From Flectonema sp. DT1601 (taxonomy: Eukaryota > Euglenozoa > Diplonemea > Diplonemida > Diplonemidae): 64,000 bases of DNA. Positions within the stretch are counted from its first letter, which is position 1, and each line of letters opens with the position of its first letter. Under the pieces are notes generated by a model, which had not been told where the DNA came from, did not search any database, and saw only the letters and a list, made by a program, of their open reading frames with translations. Positions 38,050 to 48,548 of this stretch are shown in pieces. A program made the position numbers and the translations under genes. The DNA lies in assembly GCA_964019425.1 (NCBI GenBank), contig OZ025791.1:372001-436000 (forward strand), given 5' to 3'.

Positions 38050-40815
38050 CTACTGAGGCGACAAGAGAACGAACGCACACGCATGCGAACTAACGTTTAC
38101 GCGAGAGTAGCTGTCGGTAGCCACAGGAAGGTCAGAGTGAGCCCAAAGGTCGCGGACTTTCATGGTTTTACCAGCTGGGATTCCAACAACTTCCCAAGTC
38201 GCAGTGATAGTGTGCGTCTTCAATCCGTCGTTAACAATCAATACAGCAACATCTCCATTCGACATGTGCTTAGCCCACACTTGATGAGTGTTATTACCAA
38301 CAACTGCTAAGGATACAATGTGTCCCTGAATCACATTGTTGAGACCCAAGTCTTGGTTCACTGCAATCACTTCCTTGTTCGTCAGAATCTCGAGCGTCTT
38401 GTTGTCGATGTTCACCAAGTCAGTACCCGCCAATAGAGGAGAAGACATAATACACCACAAGCTGAAGTGAGACAACTCCTCATCGTATGAAAGACCGACA
38501 TCTCCAACCTCAAGCATGTCAGCATCGTTGAAGTGTCCTGGCCTAGCGACAGAATGCATCTCGTTATTAATATAAGTGTTGTACATCACAGATGCCCAGT
38601 TTGCTTGCACATCTTTACCTGTTCTCCACAAGTTGGCCATGTTGCCGACCCATCGACCACAAGTTTCCGGATCCCCACAATGTTCAACAGACTGAACGAT
38701 GTATCTTCCGGTGTTCTTGTAACAGGCATCAAAACGAGAATGAAACTTCATCCAAGAAGTCGAAGCGTTCTTGTAATCCTTCCCACCACACTGATCAATC
38801 TTGACGTAGTCAATACCCCAGTCACAGTATGTATCAGCATCGATAACTTCCATTCCGTAAGAACCAGGTCTTCCTTGACATGTGAATTGCCTTCTCGCAG
38901 TGTACACTCCGAACTTCATTCCCTTCGAATGCGCATAGTCTGCAAGGTGCTTCATCCCCGACGGGAATCTCACAGGGTCGGGAATGATGGTTCCGTTCGC
39001 AGTTCTCCCTACCTGCCAGCAGTCGTCGATGTTCACGTACTCATACCCAGCCTCCTTCATCCCGTTGCTCACCATCGCATCGATAACTTGCTTCACAGTG
39101 TTCTCATCGATGTTGCAGTGGTAGAAGTTCCACGAGTTGAATCCGAGAGGAGGTGACTGGATCGGCTGCTCCTTCAATCCAGGGAACGCCACCAACTTCT
39201 CCTCATCCGATGCTGACGTCACGTTCGCAACGAACGGACCCATCGGAAGGGAGTCGTTGTTGTACAACACACATTCAACAAAGTCAGACCAAGCGTACCT
39301 CACTTGGGAAACAGTACCCTGAACCTTCAGAGTGATCACGTCCGTCGAAGTGCTCACAGAAGACGCAGGAACCATGTTCCAGTTCCCGTTCATCAACACT
39401 TCGAATGGAGGCATCTTCGCACAGCACAGAGTACATCCCGCACTGCTTCCGTTCACGTTCACTCCCTTCACATCCTTCAGGGACATCCCACCACCGGAAC
39501 CCTCGTCAACAGAAATCACAACTCCGCTGGCATCCTGAGCCACGCTCTTGAAGACAGGGCCAGTCCAGTATGAGTGGTACGCCTTCAAATTTCCAACCGC
39601 ACGTGCAGTCAGTCTTCCCTGAACTCCAAAAGCAACGTGGTAAAGCGAGAGCGCCATTCTGCGAGACATCTCGTTCTTGTTTGGAGGATGGTCGACACCC
39701 CAAGCCGAAATCCCACCCATGTCGAGACCAACCGAAACTCCCGAAATGTCAGTCAACCCGTCGGTGTGTGGAATCGTCTCCGCCTCCGCCAATCGGATCT
39801 GAATTCTCCCAGTTGCCAGCTGCTCCTTCATCGGAGTTCCAGACACTACAGATGGTGGAAGCTGCTGAGTGACCCAAGCGAAGTCTCCCATTCTCTTTGC
39901 GTCTCTCCATGACTTGATCATTGCCTGGTACATACACGCGTAGTACGCAGTCTGGTCAACTCCTGCAATCTTCTCGTCGGCATTTGCCTCTCCTTGGTAC
40001 CAAATGGCTCCCCTGACAGACATCATAGTAAAAGGGTTAATCATCGCATTGTACAGCACCTTGGCGGCATTCCGTCCGTCCTTATGAGGGACAAGGTTCT
40101 TGTATTGCGGACAAGAATCGAATGCAGACTCCGGCATCCAGGACTCAACACGGGTACCGTTAACAGCAGATTGAACAAGTCCAACAGGAGTATCTGAGTC
40201 AGATTTGGAGCGAAGACGAGTTAGTTCTCTGACAGTCAAGTAGCACGCCGCGGAGAAGTTCTTCAGGTAGCGATATCCGTTGGCTCCAGCAGTTTTAGAG
40301 TCGACCCAAGCATTGCAAATACCGGCACTGCAACTTCCATTGCTGAGAACATCCAACGGAGTGTTGCTGTAGCTGACAGCAGTTTGGAAGAATCGGAATT
40401 GTTTAAAGTCGTCTAAAGTAGCCAGTTCTTCAGTCGCGTTCAGTACATTTTCCATCGGGAACACCATGTTCGATTGACCGCTGCAGAAGAAGACTTCACC
40501 AAAAGTGACGTCCTTAATTAAGATTCTATCACCAACATTATTAAATATCTCAATATCAAAGTTAATTATATGTATCTTACCAGGGTTAAGCATCACTGCC
40601 CAAGAGCCATCAACTGGATCAGCATCAACAACGTATCTACCAAAGATTTCAGTGATGATGGTAACTTTACTACCGACATCGCTTATTCCATTTAATAACG
40701 AACGAGCTCCGTATTGTTCCTTTGTTTGGAGAATCATTCCATCAGATATCCACTGAGGCACTACTAACTTCGAAGCTACCGATGAAATCAGACACAACAG
40801 CGCTAGAATCCTCAT
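38050..40815 (-). CDS. Fused SIAE-type esterase / GH27 alpha-galactosidase, copy 1
   Basis: 921 residues from MRILALLCLISSVAS, a classic cleaved signal peptide; the start lies 13 nt after ACAG. Residues of about 17-545 form a sialate O-acetylesterase-type SGNH esterase: nucleophile S115 in CSGQSNM, then WYQGEAN (272-278) and the D375-H376-P-P-N-K block holding the catalytic His. Residues 555-921 form a GH27 alpha-galactosidase: PPLGFNSW, NIDDCW (595-600), nucleophile D674 in YVKIDQC, acid/base D735 in WRTGKDV, then HFNDADMLEVG and a C-terminal beta domain. Several N-x-S/T sites fit a secreted or lysosomal glycoprotein. This copy is the most divergent: it alone has CSGQSNM, and its acid/base region (ASVMYNTYINNEMHSVARPG) and C-terminus differ from the others. 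The substrate is inferred to be acetylated, galactose-bearing glycans. Confidence 0.93.
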   Translation of the reverse strand: MRILALLCLISSVASKLVVPQWISDGMILQTKEQYGARSLLNGISDVGSKVTIITEIFGRYVVDADPVDGSWAVMLNPGKIHIINFDIEIFNNVGDRILIKDVTFGEVFFCSGQSNMVFPMENVLNATEELATLDDFKQFRFFQTAVSYSNTPLDVLSNGSCSAGICNAWVDSKTAGANGYRYLKNFSAACYLTVRELTRLRSKSDSDTPVGLVQSAVNGTRVESWMPESAFDSCPQYKNLVPHKDGRNAAKVLYNAMINPFTMMSVRGAIWYQGEANADEKIAGVDQTAYYACMYQAMIKSWRDAKRMGDFAWVTQQLPPSVVSGTPMKEQLATGRIQIRLAEAETIPHTDGLTDISGVSVGLDMGGISAWGVDHPPNKNEMSRRMALSLYHVAFGVQGRLTARAVGNLKAYHSYWTGPVFKSVAQDASGVVISVDEGSGGGMSLKDVKGVNVNGSSAGCTLCCAKMPPFEVLMNGNWNMVPASSVSTSTDVITLKVQGTVSQVRYAWSDFVECVLYNNDSLPMGPFVANVTSASDEEKLVAFPGLKEQPIQSPPLGFNSWNFYHCNIDENTVKQVIDAMVSNGMKEAGYEYVNIDDCWQVGRTANGTIIPDPVRFPSGMKHLADYAHSKGMKFGVYTARRQFTCQGRPGSYGMEVIDADTYCDWGIDYVKIDQCGGKDYKNASTSWMKFHSRFDACYKNTGRYIVQSVEHCGDPETCGRWVGNMANLWRTGKDVQANWASVMYNTYINNEMHSVARPGHFNDADMLEVGDVGLSYDEELSHFSLWCIMSSPLLAGTDLVNIDNKTLEILTNKEVIAVNQDLGLNNVIQGHIVSLAVVGNNTHQVWAKHMSNGDVAVLIVNDGLKTHTITATWEVVGIPAGKTMKVRDLWAHSDLPVATDSYSRVNVSSHACAFVLLSPQ

Positions 40816-41517
40816 TTTATTTGTCGGACTGTAAAACAACGTGACTTTATGAGTTGCATTTATTATATATGTTCAGTTATAAAAAAAAAAAGAAAGAAAA
40901 GCTATAAAAAACACTCATCCATCCATGTATGTTATTGGCATGCTGCGATAAAATTATAAAAAAAATAAAATTTCCAATCAAAAAAAAATAATCTCTATAA
41001 ATAAACAATAACAACAAGCAAGCAGTACATTCCCGTAGTGAAAATGCCTTGTCATTGTTACGCTCCAATAAATACGTACGCTAAGTAGCTGTGTACCCCT
41101 ATTTTTATCACGAAAGAAATTCAGATAATACTAGCGAACAAGCCATTATGCACCAAAATACTGTGAAAAGCAACAGGCTATTCAACCACATGAATCTTTA
41201 AGTGCAAATCACCAGAGAAAAAAAAGAACAAAAGAAGAGGTATTTAAAACTTGTAATTGGTTCACAAAACTTCATCTGAGTTGTTTGTCGCAACTGGGGA
41301 ATCGTTACAAGTGAATCAAAAAAGAAGGAAAGATCAATGAGAATAAAGGAGTTGTTTGGTAAACAGTCAACCTTTGTTCTGTACACGCACGTTAAAGTAC
41401 TCGAAAAAAAGTAATTGAGAGAGCATAACATCAATTAAAAAAAATTCAAAATCGAAATAATTTTTAAAAATTGACCAACAACATCTTTGATTTAAACGCT
41501 AACACACCCACCAACTA
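40816..41517. other. Spacer between array copies 1 and 2
   Basis: About 700 bases, AT-rich, no coding signal. It holds the acceptor of copy 1 at 40829 and the 3' UTR of copy 2. Confidence 0.55.
40829..40842 (-). promoter_or_regulatory. Candidate trans-splice acceptor of array copy 1
   Basis: On the minus strand a GTTGTTTTACAG ending lies 13 nt before the ATG at 40815. Confidence 0.5.
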
Positions 41518-44277
41518 CTACTGAGGTGATAAGAGAAGAAAGACACACGCATGCGAACTGATGTTCGAGCGAGAGTAACTGTCGGTAGCCACAGGAAGGT
41601 CAGAGTGAGCCCAAAGGTCGCGGACTTTCATGGTTTTACCAGCTGGGATTCCAACAACTTTCCAAGTCGCAGTGATGGTGTGCGATGCAGCCCCATTGTT
41701 CACCAGCAACACAGCAACATCTCCATTCGACATGTGCTTAGCCCACACCTGTACTGTATCAGTGCCTACCTTCGTTGACAACACCATCTTACCCTGAATC
41801 ACATTGTTGAGACCCAAGTCTTGGTTCACTGCAATCACTTCCTTGTTCGCCAGAATCTCGAGCGTCTTGTTGTCGATGTGCACCAAGTCAGTACCCGCCA
41901 ATAGAGGAGAAGACATAATACACCACAAGCTGAAGTGAGACAACTCCTCATCGTATGAAAGACCGACATCTCCAACCTCAAGCATGTCAGCATCGTTGAA
42001 GTGTCCTGGCTTGGCAATGGCTTGCATCACATTGCTCGCCATCGCATTGTGCATCACAGAATCCCAGTTTGCTTGCACATCACTACTGGTTCTCCACAAA
42101 TTAGCCATGTTCGGCACCCACTGACCACAAGTATTTGGGTCTCCACAGGTCTCAACAGACTGAACGATGTATCTTCCGGTGTTCTTGTAACAGGCATCAA
42201 AACGAGAATGAAACTTCATCCAAGAAGTCGAAGCGTTCTTGTAATCCTTCCCCTGACACCTATCAATCTTCACGTAGTCAATACCCCAGTCACAGTATGT
42301 ATCAGCATCGATAACTTCCATTCCGTAAGAACCAGGTCTTCCTTGACACGTACGTTGCTTTCTCGCAGTGTACACTCCGAACTTCATTCCCTGCGAATGC
42401 GCATAGTCCGCAAGGTGCTTCATCCCCGACGGGAATCTCACAGGGTCGGGAATGATAGTTCCGTTCGCAGTTCTCCCCACCTGCCAGCAGTCGTCGATGT
42501 TCACGTACTCATACCCAGCCTCCTTCATCCCGTTGCTCACCATCGCATCGATAACTTGCTTCACAGTGTTCTCATCGATGTTGCAGTGGTAGAAGTTCCA
42601 CGAGTTGAATCCGAGAGGAGGTGACTGGATCGGCTGCTCTTTCAATCCAGGGAACGCCACTAACTTCTCCTCATCCGATGCTGACGTCACGTTCGCAACG
42701 AACGGACCCATCGGAAGGGAGTCGTTGTTGTACAACACACATTCAACAAAGTCAGACCAAGCGTACCTCACCTGGGAAACAGTACCCTGAACCTTCAGAG
42801 TGATCACGTCCGTCGAAGTGCTCACAGAAGACGCAGGAACCATGTTCCAGTTCCCGTTCATCAACACTTCGAATGGAGGCATCTTCGCACAGCACAGAGT
42901 ACATCCCGCACTGCTTCCGTTCACGTTCACTCCCTTCACATCCTTCAGGGACATCCCACCAACAGAACCCTCGTCAACAGAAATCACAACTCCGCTGGCA
43001 TCCTGAGCCACGCTCTTGAAGACAGGGCCAGTCCAGTATGAGTGGTACGCCTTCAAATTTCCAACCGCACGTGCAGTCACTCGTCCCTGAACCCCAAAAG
43101 CAACGTGGTAAAGCGAGAGCGCCATTCTGCGAGACATCTCGTTCTTGTTTGGAGGATGGTCGACACCCCAAGCCGAAATCCCACCCATGTCGAGACCAAC
43201 CGAAACTCCCGAAATGTCAGTCAACCCGTCGGTGTGTGGAATCGTCTCCGCCTCCGCCAATCGGATTTGAATTCTCCCAGTTGCCAGCTGCTCCTTCATC
43301 GGAGTTCCAGACACCACAGATGGTGGAAGCTGCTGAGTGACCCAAGCGAAGTCTCCCATTCTCTTTGCGTCTCTCCATGACTTGATCATTGCCTGGTACA
43401 TACACGCGTAGTACGCAGTCTGGTCAACTCCTGCAATCTTCTCGTCGGCATTTGCCTCTCCTTGGTACCAAATGGCTCCCCTGACAGACATCCTGGAGAA
43501 AGGGTTAATCATCGCATTGAACAGTACCTTGGCGGCGTTCTGTCCCTCCTCATGAGGGACAAGGTTCTTGTATTGCGGACAAGAATCGAATGCAGACTCC
43601 GGCATCCAGGACTCAACACGAGTGCCACTGACAGCTGATTGAACAAGTCCAACTGGTGTGTTCGGATCAGTGGTACGTAAGCGAGCTAGTTCTCTGACAG
43701 TCAAGTAGCACATGGCGGAGAAGTTCTTCAGGTAGCGATATCCGTTGGCTCCAGCAGTTTTAGAGTCGACCCAAGCATTGCAAATACCGGCACTGCAACT
43801 TCCATTGCTGAGAACATTCAACGGAGTGCTGCTGTGGCTGATGGCGGTTTGGAAGAATCGAAACTGCTGGAAGTCGGCCAGAGTAGCCAGTTCTTCAGTC
43901 GCGTTCAGTACATTTTCCATCGGGAACACCATGTTCGATTGACCACCACAGAAGATGACGTCACCGTAGGTAACGTTTTGAATATTAATCTTATCTCCAG
44001 CTGTGTTTGATATTTCAATGTTGACGTTGCTGTGAGAACTGCTCGGGTTGAGCATAACGTCCCATTTTCCATCAACAGGATCGGCGTCTACGAGGTATTT
44101 CTTGGAACCAAAAGTAATAGTAACCTTACTACCAGTATCACTGATACCATTTAAGAATGATCTCGCTCCGTATTGTTTGTTCATTTGGAGAACCATTCCA
44201 TCAGATATCCATTGTGGGAGAAGTAACTTCGACGTGACAGTCGGAATTAGGCACAACAGTGCCAACAAGACTCTCAT
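41518..44277 (-). CDS. Fused SIAE-type esterase / GH27 alpha-galactosidase, copy 2
   Basis: 919 residues, starting MRVLLALLCLIPTVTS (signal peptide). Both catalytic domains look intact: CGGQSNM, WYQGEAN and DHPPNK in the esterase; IDDCW, the nucleophile Asp in YVKIDRCQGKDY and the acid/base Asp in WRTSSDVQANWDS in the galactosidase. The recognition loop reads SVETCGDPNTCGQW. Distinctive changes are ARKQRTCQG next to the pocket and SVGGMS in the core, where the other copies have SGGGMS. Very similar to copy 4 in the acid/base region (VMHNAMASNVMQAIAKPG), which suggests exchange between them. Confidence 0.93.
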   Translation of the reverse strand: MRVLLALLCLIPTVTSKLLLPQWISDGMVLQMNKQYGARSFLNGISDTGSKVTITFGSKKYLVDADPVDGKWDVMLNPSSSHSNVNIEISNTAGDKINIQNVTYGDVIFCGGQSNMVFPMENVLNATEELATLADFQQFRFFQTAISHSSTPLNVLSNGSCSAGICNAWVDSKTAGANGYRYLKNFSAMCYLTVRELARLRTTDPNTPVGLVQSAVSGTRVESWMPESAFDSCPQYKNLVPHEEGQNAAKVLFNAMINPFSRMSVRGAIWYQGEANADEKIAGVDQTAYYACMYQAMIKSWRDAKRMGDFAWVTQQLPPSVVSGTPMKEQLATGRIQIRLAEAETIPHTDGLTDISGVSVGLDMGGISAWGVDHPPNKNEMSRRMALSLYHVAFGVQGRVTARAVGNLKAYHSYWTGPVFKSVAQDASGVVISVDEGSVGGMSLKDVKGVNVNGSSAGCTLCCAKMPPFEVLMNGNWNMVPASSVSTSTDVITLKVQGTVSQVRYAWSDFVECVLYNNDSLPMGPFVANVTSASDEEKLVAFPGLKEQPIQSPPLGFNSWNFYHCNIDENTVKQVIDAMVSNGMKEAGYEYVNIDDCWQVGRTANGTIIPDPVRFPSGMKHLADYAHSQGMKFGVYTARKQRTCQGRPGSYGMEVIDADTYCDWGIDYVKIDRCQGKDYKNASTSWMKFHSRFDACYKNTGRYIVQSVETCGDPNTCGQWVPNMANLWRTSSDVQANWDSVMHNAMASNVMQAIAKPGHFNDADMLEVGDVGLSYDEELSHFSLWCIMSSPLLAGTDLVHIDNKTLEILANKEVIAVNQDLGLNNVIQGKMVLSTKVGTDTVQVWAKHMSNGDVAVLLVNNGAASHTITATWKVVGIPAGKTMKVRDLWAHSDLPVATDSYSRSNISSHACVFLLLSPQ

Positions 44278-44655
44278 ATTTGTGTTCTTAAATATCCTTG
44301 AGAGATAAAGTTGTTAAATGTTTACTGCAGGGAAGTATCTACTGCCAGTATCTCAAATACAATAGTATTGGCTGTACTAGGAAAAGACGATGTTATACAA
44401 ACTATTAACATTAACAAAGATAACTACGAAAACAAAGATCATCACATGCATTAGCCAAGCAGTGGAAAAGTATAATTTATTGGCCCATAAAAAAAAGTAA
44501 TTTGGTACCTAACGGAAAAGTCAACACATGCATTAACACAAGCAGTGGTAAAGGGTCATTGGTGCAAGTTAACAACAATTTTCATAAAATTGAAGCAAAC
44601 ATCGTTTTTACAACTTCGGCACAAATGTGAAATAAAAAAAATTGAAGAGGAAATA

Positions 44656-44686
<31 letters not shown>

Positions 44687-45114
44687 CACGTTCTCAAATT
44701 CCATTTCCCCACAAATCGGCACAGCTGCAATTCAATAAAAATTAGGGAGGTAAGGAAATAATAATAACTTGTATTGTTTAGAATCAATGAATGCTGGTAC
44801 CTCTACCACGTAATAACATCACGTGAGTAGCATACTTTTTTTTACATCAAAAATAAAGAACAACGCAATTCACCAATAAAAAATAATATCTGCTCACAGA
44901 ATCCCTCCAATTATATTGACATCCACCGACTGCCATAATTTACGCACGTAACATTCTCCTTAACACATTATCACAACTTTGATCGCTGAACACTTCAGCA
45001 ATCCGGAATAAAAACTCGTTAGAAAGCTATTACGATATTTTAAAATAACTCGAGACAATAAAGTCTTCTTAAAAATCACATTAACACGTTACGCAAAAAT
45101 TTTCCCTCTCACTA
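44278..45114. other. Spacer between array copies 2 and 3
   Basis: About 840 bases, AT-rich, with A44661-44686 (26), the longest A run noted. It also holds an imperfect direct repeat of about 30 bases at 44442-44470 and 44524-44553 (ACATGCATTA...AGCAGTGG). Confidence 0.6.
44442..44553. repeat. Imperfect direct repeat pair in array spacer
   Basis: Two copies of about 30 bases sharing CACATGCATTA, then AAGCAGTGG and AAAG, about 82 bases apart, upstream of array copy 2. Possibly a local slippage duplication. Confidence 0.55.
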
Positions 45115-47874
45115 CTACTGAGGCGATAAGAGAAGAAAGACACACGCATGCGAACTGATGTTCGAGCGAGAGTAGCTATCGGTAGCCACAGGAAGGTCAG
45201 AGTGAGCCCAAAGGTCGCGGACTTTCATGGTTTTACCAGCTGGGATTCCAACAACTTTCCAAGTCGCAGTGATGGTGTGCGATGCAGCCCCATTGTTCAC
45301 CAGCAACACAGCAACATCTCCATTCGACATGTGCTTAGCCCACACCTGTACTGTATCAGTGCCTACCTTGGTAATTAATACATTCTTACCCTGAATCACA
45401 TTGTTGAGACCCAAGTCTTGATTCACTGCAATCACTTCCTTGTTCGTCAGAATCTCGAGCGTCTTGTTGTCGATGTGCACCAAGTCAGTACCCGCCAATA
45501 GAGGAGAAGACATAATACACCACAAGCTGAAGTGAGACAACTCCTCATCGTATGAAAGACCGACATCTCCAACCTCAAGCATGTCAGCATCGTTGAAGTG
45601 TCCTGGCTTGGCAATGGCTTGCATCACATTGCTCCCCATCGCGTTGAACATCACAGATCCCCAGTTTGCTTGCACATCACCACTGGTTCTCCACAAGTTG
45701 GCCATGTTGCCAACCCACTGACCACAAGTATTTGGGTCTCCACATGACTCAACAGACTGAACGATGTATCTTCCGGTGTTCTTGTAACAGGCTTCAAAGC
45801 GAGAATGAAACTTCATCCAAGAAGTCGAAGCGTTCTTGTAATCCTTCCCCTGACACTCATCGATCTTCACGTAGTCAATACCCCAGTCACAGTATGTATC
45901 AGCATCGATAACTTCCATTCCGTAAGAACCAGGTCTTCCTTGACACGTACGTTGCTTTCTCGCAGTGTACACTCCGAACTTCATTCCCTTCGAATGCGCA
46001 TAGTCTGCAAGGTGCTTCATCCCCGACGGGAATCTCACAGGGTCGGGAATGATAGTTCCGTTCGCAGTTCTCCCTACCTGCCAGCAGTCGTCAATGTTCA
46101 CGTACTCATACCCAGCCTCCTTCATCCCGTTGCTCACCATCGCATCGATAACTTGCTTCACAGTGTTCTCATCGATGTTGCAGTGGTAGAAGTTCCACGA
46201 GTTGAATCCGAGAGGAGGTGACTGGATCGGCTGCTCCTTCAATCCAGGGAACGCCACTAACTTCTCCTCATCCGATGCTGACGTCACGTTCGCAACGAAC
46301 GGACCCATCGGAAGGGAGTCGTTGTTGTACAACACACATTCAACAAAGTCAGACCAAGCGTACCTCACTTGGGAAACAGTACCCTGAACCTTCAGAGTGA
46401 TCACGTCCGTCGAAGTGCTCACAGAAGACGCAGGAACCATGTTCCAGTTCCCGTTCATCAACACTTCGAATGGAGGCATCTTCGCACAGCACAGAGTACA
46501 TCCCGCACTGCTTCCGTTCACGTTCACTCCCTTCACATCCTTCAGGGACATCCCACCACCAGAACCCTCGTCAACAGAAATCACAACTCCGCTGGCATCC
46601 TGAGCCACGCTCTTGAAGACAGGGCCAGTCCAGTATGAGTTGTATGCCTTCAAATTTCCAACCGCACGTGCAGTCAGTCTTCCCTGAACTCCAAAAGCAA
46701 CGTGGTAAAGCGAGAGCGCCATTCTGCGAGACATCTCGTTCTTGTTTGGAGGATGGTCGACACCCCAAGCCGAAATCCCACCCATGTCGAGACCAACCGA
46801 AACTCCCGAAATGTCAGTCAACCCGTCGGTGTGTGGAATCGTCTCCGCCTCCGCCAATCGGATTTGAATTCTCCCAGTTGCCAGCTGCTCCTTCATCGGA
46901 GTTCCAGACACCACAGATGGTGGAAGCTGCTGAGTGACCCAAGCGAAGTCTCCCATTCTCTTTGCGTCTCTCCATGACTTGATCATTGCCTGGTACATAC
47001 ACGCGTAGTACGCAGTCTGGTCAACTCCTGCAATCTTCTCGTCGGCATTTGCCTCTCCTTGGTACCAAATGGCTCCCCTGACAGACATCATAGTAAAAGG
47101 GTTAATCATCGCATTGAACAGTACCTTGGCGGCGTTCTGTCCCTCCTCATGAGGGACAAGGTTCTTGTATTGCGGACAAGAATCGAATGCAGACTCCGGC
47201 ATCCAGGACTCAACACGAGTGCCACTGACAGCTGATTGAACAAGTCCAACTGGTGTTCCCGGATCAGTGGTACGTAAGCGAGTTAGTTCTCTGACAGTCA
47301 AGTAGCACGCCGCGGAGAAGTTCTTCAGGTAGCGATATCCGTTGGCTCCAGCAGTTTTAGAGTCGACCCAAGCATTGCAAATACCGGCACTGCAACTTCC
47401 ATTGCTGAGAACATCCAACGGAGTGCTGCTGTGGCTGATGGCGGTTTGGAAGAATCGAAACTGCTGGAAGTCGGCCAGAGTAGCCAGTTCTTCAGTCGCG
47501 TTCAGTACATTTTCCATCGGGAACACCATGTTCGATTGACCACCACAGAAGAAAACGTCACCGTAGGTAGTGTCTTGAATATTAATCTTATCTCCAGCTG
47601 TGTTCGATATTTCAATGTTGATGCTGCTGTGAGTGCTGCTCGGGTTGATCATAACTTCCCATTTTCCATCAACAGGATCGGCGTCGACGAGGTACTGAGA
47701 AGAACCAAACATAATAGTAACCTTACTACCAGGATCACTGATACCATTTAAGAATGGTCTCGCTCCGTATTGTTCGTTCATCTGAAGCACAGCACCATCA
47801 GATATCCATTGTGGGATAAGTAACTTCGACGTGACAGTCGGAATTAGGCACAACAGTGCCAACAATGTTTTCAT
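45115..47874 (-). CDS. Fused SIAE-type esterase / GH27 alpha-galactosidase, copy 3
   Basis: 919 residues from MKTLLALLCLIPTVTS; the frame continues upstream but without an ATG. The esterase has CGGQSNM and DHPPNK; the galactosidase has YVKIDECQGKDY (nucleophile Asp followed by Glu rather than Gln or Arg) and WRTSGDVQANWGS. The recognition loop is SVESCGDPNTCGQW followed by VGNMANLW. It shares ARKQRTCQG with copy 2 and RFEACYKNT with copy 5, a mosaic pattern. Secreted or lysosomal digestion of galactose-containing, O-acetylated glycans is inferred. Confidence 0.93.
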   Translation of the reverse strand: MKTLLALLCLIPTVTSKLLIPQWISDGAVLQMNEQYGARPFLNGISDPGSKVTIMFGSSQYLVDADPVDGKWEVMINPSSTHSSINIEISNTAGDKINIQDTTYGDVFFCGGQSNMVFPMENVLNATEELATLADFQQFRFFQTAISHSSTPLDVLSNGSCSAGICNAWVDSKTAGANGYRYLKNFSAACYLTVRELTRLRTTDPGTPVGLVQSAVSGTRVESWMPESAFDSCPQYKNLVPHEEGQNAAKVLFNAMINPFTMMSVRGAIWYQGEANADEKIAGVDQTAYYACMYQAMIKSWRDAKRMGDFAWVTQQLPPSVVSGTPMKEQLATGRIQIRLAEAETIPHTDGLTDISGVSVGLDMGGISAWGVDHPPNKNEMSRRMALSLYHVAFGVQGRLTARAVGNLKAYNSYWTGPVFKSVAQDASGVVISVDEGSGGGMSLKDVKGVNVNGSSAGCTLCCAKMPPFEVLMNGNWNMVPASSVSTSTDVITLKVQGTVSQVRYAWSDFVECVLYNNDSLPMGPFVANVTSASDEEKLVAFPGLKEQPIQSPPLGFNSWNFYHCNIDENTVKQVIDAMVSNGMKEAGYEYVNIDDCWQVGRTANGTIIPDPVRFPSGMKHLADYAHSKGMKFGVYTARKQRTCQGRPGSYGMEVIDADTYCDWGIDYVKIDECQGKDYKNASTSWMKFHSRFEACYKNTGRYIVQSVESCGDPNTCGQWVGNMANLWRTSGDVQANWGSVMFNAMGSNVMQAIAKPGHFNDADMLEVGDVGLSYDEELSHFSLWCIMSSPLLAGTDLVHIDNKTLEILTNKEVIAVNQDLGLNNVIQGKNVLITKVGTDTVQVWAKHMSNGDVAVLLVNNGAASHTITATWKVVGIPAGKTMKVRDLWAHSDLPVATDSYSRSNISSHACVFLLLSPQ

Positions 47875-48548
47875 TTTTTTTGAATGTGATAAAACTTTAA
47901 AATAAGAATTAATACTCAAAAAGACAACAAACTACATATCAAACAATCATAACCAACACTCGTCTGTTAACATAGAAAACAACTATATCCTGGTATCTTG
48001 CTTTGTAACGTATGTATAATGAAGAGGAAATTCAACAGCTGGGAGACTCTAAAGAATTGTTAGCCATTGAAACGTTACATGAGGGGAAAAAAAAAAAAAA
48101 AAAAAAAACGTTTGAAAGAAGAGAGCCTAAACAAGTTATTCGTGAAAAGAAAAAGAAAAAACGAGGAGAGAGAACATAACCAAAGTCAAAAAAACAACAA
48201 CAAAAATATTTCGTTGACAATACAATTCTTTATCTGTAAGAAACAGTAATAACAACAGAAAGCTTGTCGTAACAATTATTTATTTTGCCTTATCGGTATA
48301 ATAAAGAAGACATAGTATAAGCATAAGAGTTACTTAAATGCAAAATAATATTCACTATATCTAACCCAAAAATTCAGACGCATTTACGTTCCAAGAAAGC
48401 TTTATCATTTCCATTAACATACTATCAATTGTAGTGTTTGTCAACAACTCAGTTTTAAAAGAATACGAAAGGCCTGACACCAATTTACGCACCTCACACG
48501 CATTAAAAAAAAAAACCTAACGGGGTGAAAGGAGAACAAACATCACTA
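47875..48548. other. Spacer between array copies 3 and 4
   Basis: About 670 bases, AT-rich, with A48087-48108 (22). No coding signal apart from Lys-rich translation of the A run. Confidence 0.55.

Noticed and set aside
42001-42624. Plus-strand open frame of 207 codons antisense to the array, present in similar form in several copies, with other plus-strand frames of 60-112 codons repeated in all five
   Set aside because: They are exact antisense shadows of the conserved esterase-galactosidase codons; their recurrence follows from the sense-strand identity, and the translations show no domain.
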